A stretch of 64,000 nucleotides of DNA from Prevotella sp. UBA2456 (GTDB taxonomy: Bacteria; Bacteroidota; Bacteroidia; Bacteroidales; Bacteroidaceae): positions 78,455 to 142,454 of the forward strand of contig DDPY01000022.1 in NCBI GenBank assembly GCA_002342415.1, given 5' to 3'. The position numbers and the translations under genes are program-made. Position 1 is the stretch's first letter. Every line of letters begins with the position of its first letter. Below the pieces are notes generated by a model, which had not been told where the DNA came from, did no database searches, and saw nothing but the letters and a program-made list of their open reading frames with translations. Below, piece by piece: positions 59,432 through 64,000 of this stretch.

Positions 59432-60550
59432 ATGAAGCGCTATATATTTGTTATTATATTCACACTGACGGCGCTGGTTCTGCCAGCTCAGAAAATCACC
59501 CTCGGCTCGTACACATTCAAGGATGGAGGCCTCTATCAAGGCGAGATACAGTCGGGCAAACCCTATGGAAAAGGCAAGACCGTGTGGAAAGACGGCGACT
59601 CCTACGAAGGGGACTATGTAAAGGGCAAGCGTCAAGGCTTTGGTACCTACACTTTTTCAGACGGAGAGCGTTATGAAGGCTCTTGGTTGCAGGACCACCA
59701 GCATGGACAGGGAACCTACTATTACTCCAACAACAACCGGTATTCCGGCCTGTGGTATCGTGACAACCGTGAAGGTCATGGTGTGATGGACTATTATAAC
59801 GGCGACCGCTATGACGGGCTGTGGAAGGACGACCTCCGGCATGGAAAGGGCCGCTACACCTTCAAGGGAGGTGCTTTCTATGATGGCGACTGGAAAGCAG
59901 ACAAGAAAAACGGTCACGGACTCTTTGACTGGGGAGACGGCTCCTCCTATGACGGTCAGTGGGTCGACGACCATCAGCAGGGCAAGGGCTCTTATCGTTA
60001 TGCCAACGGCGACACTTATGTCGGGCTGTTCCATAACGACCTGCAACACGGCAAGGGCATCTATAAATTTCAGAACGGCGATGTCTACGAGGGCGACTAT
60101 GTACAGGGCATGCGTACCGGTCAGGGCGTATTCCGCTATGCCAATGGCGACAAGTACACCGGTCAGTTCCTCGATGGTGACAAGGCGGGCCGCGGCATTC
60201 TGGTATGGAAGAATGGCGATATCTATCAGGGTGAGTGGAAGGACGATGCACCCAACGGCCGCGGTAAGCTGACCCTGAAGAGCGGTGATGTCTTTGAAGG
60301 GCAGTTCCAGAATGGAAAAATCCACGGTGAGGGCGTTGTCCGCTATGCCGACGGGTCGAAGTTCAAAGGCCACTTCCGCCAGGGTAAGCGCAATGGTCCT
60401 GCCATCGAGGAGGACAAGCAAGGCAACCGTTTTGAAGGTAACTATGTGGATGACCGCCGCGACGGTAGCTTCATTGAGAAAGACCGAAACGGGAATATTA
60501 CAGCCCGTGGTACTTATATCCGCGGACAGCGCAGAGCAGAAAGAAATTAA
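59432..60550 (+). CDS. Secreted MORN-repeat protein (about 14 repeats)
   Basis: A 372-residue protein with a signal peptide (RYIFVIIFTLTALVLPAQ) and some fourteen MORN repeats of the form Y-x-G-x-W-x-x-x-x-x-x-G-x-G at a 23-residue period, from about residue 33 to 360 (for example YEGSWLQDHQHGQG and YDGLWKDDLRHGKG). Bacterial MORN proteins lack a common function; repeats form an elongated beta sheet that may bind lipid or protein. It starts a probable operon with the DUF386 gene and glgB. A longer in-frame start upstream is rejected because it precedes the promoter. Confidence 0.9.
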   Translation: MKRYIFVIIFTLTALVLPAQKITLGSYTFKDGGLYQGEIQSGKPYGKGKTVWKDGDSYEGDYVKGKRQGFGTYTFSDGERYEGSWLQDHQHGQGTYYYSNNNRYSGLWYRDNREGHGVMDYYNGDRYDGLWKDDLRHGKGRYTFKGGAFYDGDWKADKKNGHGLFDWGDGSSYDGQWVDDHQQGKGSYRYANGDTYVGLFHNDLQHGKGIYKFQNGDVYEGDYVQGMRTGQGVFRYANGDKYTGQFLDGDKAGRGILVWKNGDIYQGEWKDDAPNGRGKLTLKSGDVFEGQFQNGKIHGEGVVRYADGSKFKGHFRQGKRNGPAIEEDKQGNRFEGNYVDDRRDGSFIEKDRNGNITARGTYIRGQRRAERN

Positions 60551-60578
60551 ATGTTTAACTACTTAAAGCAATACAATT

Positions 60579-61025
60579 ATGATTATCGACAAACTCGAAA
60601 ACTTGAAAAACTATGCATCGGTGAACCCCTTGTTCCCCAAAGTGGTAGAATTCCTCCAACAGAACGACCTGAACGCATTGGAGGCAGGCAAGCATGAGAT
60701 TGTGGGCAAAGACCTCTTTGTCAACATCCAGATGGCCAAGGGCCGCACCCCTGCTGAGGCTACTATCGAGACCCACAACAACATGATTGACATTCAGATT
60801 CCGCTCTCGGATGCCGAGACCTTTGGCTATACTCAGCGCGACCAGCTGCCCGAGGCAGAATACAATGCAGAGAAGGATATTACCAAGATTCCCAATCTGG
60901 CTGCCGACAGCTACATCACCTGCCAGCCCGGCATGATGGCTATCTTCTTCCCACAGGACGGACATGCTCCCTGCATTGCCGGTGTTCCCGAAATCAAGAA
61001 AGCAATCTTTAAAGTAAAAGCATAA
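60579..61025 (+). CDS. YhcH/YjgK/YiaL (DUF386) family protein
   Basis: A 148-residue cupin-like protein of the DUF386 family, with FVNIQMAKGRTPAEATIETHNNMIDIQ, a substrate/metal-binding stretch containing HNN...D-Q, and ITCQPGMMAIFFPQDGHAPC with a His in the last part. Some relatives act in sugar or sialic-acid metabolism as anomerase-like enzymes. It is 28 bases after the MORN gene and 2 bases before glgB, so co-transcription with glycogen branching is likely, but its role there is unknown. Confidence 0.9.
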   Translation: MIIDKLENLKNYASVNPLFPKVVEFLQQNDLNALEAGKHEIVGKDLFVNIQMAKGRTPAEATIETHNNMIDIQIPLSDAETFGYTQRDQLPEAEYNAEKDITKIPNLAADSYITCQPGMMAIFFPQDGHAPCIAGVPEIKKAIFKVKA

Positions 61026-61027
61026 CT

Positions 61028-63145
61028 ATGGCAACGACAAAGAAGACAACAACTGCAACGACAAAGAAGGCTCCTGCCAAGAAGACCGCCACTAAGAAGA
61101 CCGCTCCCAAGAAAGTGGCCCAGAAGGTGGAGGAGCCGCAGCATATTGGACTGGTGGCTCACGACTCATGGCTGGAACCCTTCGAGGGTGCCATCCGTGG
61201 CCGTCACGACCATGCCGTGTGGAAGATTAACCAGCTGACGCAGAATGGCAAGAAGAAGTTGACCGACTTTGCCTCCGGCCATCTCTATTTCGGTCTGCAT
61301 AAGCTGGCCAAGGGCTGGGTGTTCCGTGAGTGGGCTCCCAATGCTACCGATATCTATCTGATAGGCGACTTCAACGGCTGGCAGGAGAACGAGAAATATC
61401 GCTGCAAGCGCATTGAAGGAACGGGCAACTGGGAACTGAAGCTCTCAGAGAAAGCCATCAAGCACGGCGACCTCTATAAGATGAAGGTCAAGTGGAATGG
61501 GGGAGAAGGCGAGCGCATTCCTGCATGGTGCCGTCGTGTGGTACAGGACGACCAGACGAAGATATTCTCCGCTCAGGTATGGAATCCCGAGAAGCCTTAT
61601 GTGTGGAAGAAGAAAACCTTCAAGCCCGACAAGAACCCGCTGCTCATCTACGAGTGCCATGTGGGTATGGCTCAGGATGCCGAGAAGGTGGGCACCTATA
61701 AGGAGTTCACCGACAATGTGCTGCCGCGTGTGAAGAAGGACGGCTACAATGCCATTCAGGTGATGGCCATCCAGGAGCATCCCTATTATGGCTCGTTCGG
61801 CTATCACGTCAGCAGCTTCTTTGCTCCCTCCAGCCGCTTCGGTACGCCCGAAGAGCTGAAGGAAATGATTGATACCGCCCACAAGATGGGTATTGCCGTG
61901 ATTATGGATATTGTACACTCGCACGCGGTAAAGAACGAGGTCGAAGGTCTGGGCAATCTGGCCGGCGACCCCAACCAGTTCTTCTATCCCGGCGACCGCC
62001 ATGAGCATCCGGCATGGGATTCGCTCTGCTTCGACTATGGCAAGGATGACGTGCTCCACTTCCTGCTCTCTAACTGTAAGTACTGGCTCGAGGAATTCCA
62101 CTTCGACGGCTTCCGCTTCGATGGTGTTACCTCGATGCTCTACTACTCGCACGGTCTGGGTGAGGCATTCGGAGGCTATGGCGACTACTTCAACGGTCAT
62201 GAGGACGACAATGCCATCTGCTATCTCACGCTGGCCAACTGCCTGATCCATGAGGTCAACCCGCAGGCTATCACCATTGCCGAGGAGGTGTCGGGCATGC
62301 CCGGACTGGCGGCAAAGTTCGAGGATGGCGGCTACGGTTTCGACTATCGCATGGCGATGAACATCCCCGACTATTGGATTAAGACTATTAAAGAGGTACG
62401 CGACGAGGATATCAACGTCTGCTCTATTTTCTGGGAGGTCAAGAACCGCCGCCCCGACGAGAAGACCATCTCTTACTGCGAGAGCCACGACCAGGCACTG
62501 GTGGGTGACAAGACTATCATCTTCCGACTTATCGATGCCGATATGTACTGGCATTTCAAGAAGGGCGACGAAAACGATATGGTACATCGCGGCATAGCCC
62601 TGCACAAGATGATTCGTCTGGTGACGGCTGGTGCTATCAATGGCGGCTACCTCAACTTCATGGGCAATGAGTTCGGGCATCCCGAGTGGATTGACTTCCC
62701 GCGCGAGGGCAACGGATGGTCGTATAAGTATGCGCGTCGTCAGTGGAACCTCGTCGACAACAAGGAACTCTGCTACCACTGGCTGGGTGATTTCGACCAG
62801 AAGATGCTGGAAGTCATCAAGTCGCAGAAAAAGTTCCAGGATACTCCCGTCACCGAGATATGGCACGACGATGGTGACCAGGTGCTGTGCTTCATGCGTG
62901 GCGACCTCGTCTTCGTGTTCAACTTCTCTCCGACACGCTCCTACACCGATTACGGCTTCCTCGTGCCTACAGGCAGCTACGAAGTGGTGCTCAATACCGA
63001 TGCCAAGGAGTTTGGCGGCAACGGCTTTGCCGACGACAGCGTGATCCATGTCACCAACTACGATCCGCTCTATGTCAACGACCACAAGGAGTGGCTTAAG
63101 CTCTATATTCCTGCTCGTTCGGCAGTTGTGCTGAAGAAGCAGTAG
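61028..63145 (+). CDS. glgB: 1,4-alpha-glucan branching enzyme with Lys-rich N-terminal tail
   Basis: A 705-residue GH13 enzyme that introduces alpha-1,6 branches into glycogen. After a tail of about 35 residues made of Lys, Thr and Ala (ATTKKTT, KKAPAKK) comes a CBM48 domain (GWVFREWAPNATDIYLIGDFNGW), the barrel with nucleophile D365 in GFRFDGVTSM, acid/base E419 in IAEEVSGMPG and the HD pair in YCESHDQAL, then a beta domain. The catalytic set is complete and resembles eukaryote-type branching enzymes. The histone-like tail is not normal for the family. Confidence 0.95.
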   Translation: MATTKKTTTATTKKAPAKKTATKKTAPKKVAQKVEEPQHIGLVAHDSWLEPFEGAIRGRHDHAVWKINQLTQNGKKKLTDFASGHLYFGLHKLAKGWVFREWAPNATDIYLIGDFNGWQENEKYRCKRIEGTGNWELKLSEKAIKHGDLYKMKVKWNGGEGERIPAWCRRVVQDDQTKIFSAQVWNPEKPYVWKKKTFKPDKNPLLIYECHVGMAQDAEKVGTYKEFTDNVLPRVKKDGYNAIQVMAIQEHPYYGSFGYHVSSFFAPSSRFGTPEELKEMIDTAHKMGIAVIMDIVHSHAVKNEVEGLGNLAGDPNQFFYPGDRHEHPAWDSLCFDYGKDDVLHFLLSNCKYWLEEFHFDGFRFDGVTSMLYYSHGLGEAFGGYGDYFNGHEDDNAICYLTLANCLIHEVNPQAITIAEEVSGMPGLAAKFEDGGYGFDYRMAMNIPDYWIKTIKEVRDEDINVCSIFWEVKNRRPDEKTISYCESHDQALVGDKTIIFRLIDADMYWHFKKGDENDMVHRGIALHKMIRLVTAGAINGGYLNFMGNEFGHPEWIDFPREGNGWSYKYARRQWNLVDNKELCYHWLGDFDQKMLEVIKSQKKFQDTPVTEIWHDDGDQVLCFMRGDLVFVFNFSPTRSYTDYGFLVPTGSYEVVLNTDAKEFGGNGFADDSVIHVTNYDPLYVNDHKEWLKLYIPARSAVVLKKQ

Positions 63146-63172
63146 ACTGATGAAGAAAATGGTGAAAACAAA

Positions 63173-63203
63173 AGAAGGCGGAGCCGGTAGTGCTCCGCCT
63201 TCT
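63173..63203. terminator. Bidirectional terminator between glgB and the M15 peptidase gene
   Basis: AGAAGGCGGAGC (63173-63184) pairs perfectly with GCTCCGCCTTCT (63192-63203). On the - strand it is followed by a T-rich tail, so it ends the peptidase transcript and may also serve glgB. Confidence 0.85.
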
Positions 63204-63222
63204 TGCGCCTCACCTTTCGTCC

Positions 63223-63684
63223 CTATATCATCCTCACCTTCCTGCGGTTCCCGCTGGGACGCACGGCAAAGTGCAGCCAGTAGCGTCCCGCCTTGTTGCG
63301 CTCCAGGAGCAGCTCGTCGAAGTCCTCCTTCGACTCGTCGCTGATGTCCAGCAGGATGGTGGCATAGCGGATGAGCTGTTCCAGTCCTGCCACACGGATG
63401 TCCGCAGCACAGCCCGTCAGGTGGTTCGATGTCGGCACACCGCCTACAGCCCTGTTCACCTCCGCCGAGCGGTAGGCGCTGTTGACAATCAGCGGGTCGT
63501 CGCCCTCGCCATACATCATGTTCCAGCGTGACCGCAGCATTTCCAGCCATCGGCACAGCCGCCTGAGGTTTCCTATCTCTTTCTCTCCAGGCACGTTCTC
63601 TGCCTTCACACTTGTCTTACAAAGCTCTCCGAGCGTAAAGTGCTCGGAGAGACATGTTTGTTGGTTCATTACTTCATTCTTCAT
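63223..63684 (-). CDS. M15-family peptidase (D-Ala-D-Ala carboxypeptidase / endolysin type)
   Basis: A 153-residue enzyme of the short M15 (peptidase M15_3) family, which cuts peptide stems of peptidoglycan. Zinc-site pattern: NHLTGCAADIRV (S/N-x-H...D) and the final WLHFAVRP with HF and Pro. NSAYRS precedes as in phage and DacA-like members. It has no signal peptide. It is in the place taken by the amidase in the first cassette, after a smalltalk gene. Start at 63684 lies inside the heptamer array; an ATG at 63669 is an alternative. Confidence 0.9.
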   Translation of the reverse strand: MKNEVMNQQTCLSEHFTLGELCKTSVKAENVPGEKEIGNLRRLCRWLEMLRSRWNMMYGEGDDPLIVNSAYRSAEVNRAVGGVPTSNHLTGCAADIRVAGLEQLIRYATILLDISDESKEDFDELLLERNKAGRYWLHFAVRPSGNRRKVRMI

Positions 63685-63751
63685 CCTTCATCCATCATCC
63701 ATCATCCATCATCCATCATCCATCAGCCATCATCCTTCATCCTTCAGCCAT
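63682..63751. repeat. Heptamer array (CATCCAT)10
   Basis: Ten 7-base units (CATCCAT, CATCCTT, CAGCCAT) from the start codon of the M15 gene (63682-63684) to the first base of the smalltalk stop codon (63751-63753). The start codon of the peptidase is the first unit's CAT read on the - strand. Confidence 0.95.
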
Positions 63752-63858
63752 CAGAACGGTCCGTATCCCATGCACGAGGTGGTGCTCATGGCGGTGATGA
63801 TCGACGAGATGATGCTCGCCAGAATCTGCAATACCGTCTTCCAAGTTTCTTTTTTCAT
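63751..63858 (-). CDS. Smalltalk protein, second copy (35 aa)
   Basis: A 35-residue protein MKKETWKT...CMGYGPF, the paralogue of the one at 1519-1626; by hand alignment 15 of 108 bases and 5 of 35 residues differ, all substitutions conservative. It has the same hydrophobic segment and STTSC. It lies between an HU-like gene (63969 onward) and an M15 peptidase, matching the other cassette in order and spacing. Function is unknown. Confidence 0.8.
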   Translation of the reverse strand: MKKETWKTVLQILASIISSIITAMSTTSCMGYGPF

Positions 63859-63873
63859 GTTTCTAAGTTTTAA

Positions 63874-63963
63874 GTGGTGAGTGGTAAGAGGAAAGAGGAA
63901 AGAGGAAAGAGGAAGCGGAGGTAGTAATCTCTCACCTCTTACCTCTCACCTCTTACCTCTAAA
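63874..63963. repeat. Two heptamer arrays, (GAGGAAA)n and (CTCTCAC/CTCTTAC)n
   Basis: Units GTGGTGA, GTGGTAA, then GAGGAAA x3 and GAGGAAG cover 63874-63915; five units CTCTCAC, CTCTTAC, CTCTCAC, CTCTTAC, CTCTAAA cover 63929-63963. They fill the gap between the HU-like stop and the smalltalk start. Confidence 0.85.
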
Positions 63964-63968
63964 TTAAA

Positions 63969-64000
63969 TCACAGTCCTTCGTCGCTCGGTCCGCCGTTGT
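63969..64000 (-). CDS. C-terminus of a second HU-like (HU-HIG) protein (partial)
   Basis: The last nine codons before the stop read NGGPSDEGL, nearly the same as the tail GGGPSDEGL of the HU-like protein at 837-1400. With the smalltalk gene next to it, this is the end of a second HU-like gene that continues beyond the right edge. Only the tail is visible. Confidence 0.75.
   Translation of the reverse strand, partial: NGGPSDEGL

Noticed and set aside
61445..63556. 703-codon open frame on the - strand
   Set aside because: It lies antisense to glgB, which has complete GH13 motifs; the frame is a by-product of GC-rich codon use and shows no domain.
63682..63751. Repeat array considered as CRISPR or as coding repeat
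   Set aside because: Units are 7 bases with no spacers, and the array lies between two genes; it is a simple tandem repeat.

Overview
The window looks like a chromosomal stretch of a Bacteroidales bacterium, most likely a Prevotella-type organism. This rests on gene content (DUF4270 lipoprotein, TonB receptor with a carboxypeptidase-like N-terminus, HU-HIG DNA-binding protein with a 'smalltalk' small protein, mmdA/mce genes, a GT5-only glycogen-synthase-like protein). It also rests on promoters of the Bacteroidetes form TTTG-N19..22-TAnnTTTG and the near absence of Shine-Dalgarno sequences. No rRNA, tRNA, CRISPR array, transposase or integrase was seen. Assignments come from reading motifs by eye; no database search was run.

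Layout. 1-2126: the end of a four-helix-bundle/zinc-ribbon protein, then a cassette HU-like / smalltalk / T7-lysozyme-like amidase. 2177-5410: a fucosyltransferase-like gene with two GT4 glycosyltransferases (- strand). 5465-7063: an AAA/PD-(D/E)XK protein. 7226-10657: an AT-rich + strand operon (acyltransferase-3, MBOAT, SGNH-like). 10658-23064: a long - strand exopolysaccharide operon (receiver protein, sugar transferase that starts the chain, TolC-like protein, Wzz/BY-kinase-like protein, Wzy-like polymerase, four GT2 enzymes, Wzx-like flippase). 23175-30083: xylulokinase, a ptb-buk operon and a manC-gmd-fcl operon that makes GDP-L-fucose. 30192-38972: UvrD-type helicase, DUF4270 lipoprotein with a GT5-like protein, panC-panD, and a methylmalonyl-CoA epimerase/carboxyltransferase/biotin carrier operon. 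39022-44923: a TonB-dependent receptor and a 1023-residue lipoprotein. 45190-53134: a - strand run MATE fusion, lon, tgt, LptF/G permease, DEAD-box helicase. 53230-63145: tRNA methyltransferase, GH25 lysozyme, nudC, 5'-nucleotidase, DnaJ-like protein, kdsB, a MORN protein, a DUF386 protein and a glycogen branching enzyme. 63173-64000: a second, inverted cassette with an HU-like C-terminus, a smalltalk protein and an M15 peptidase.

How the genes fit together. The GDP-fucose operon can feed the fucosyltransferase-like gene, and the MBOAT/SGNH pair could acylate the secreted glycan. The two end cassettes share the HU-like and small-protein genes but carry different peptidoglycan hydrolases, which resembles a small lysis-type module with exchangeable enzymes. 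A second theme is tandem arrays with a period of 7 or 8 bases and unrelated unit sequences. They fill intergenic gaps, contain start codons, and in one case lie inside a glycosyltransferase gene.
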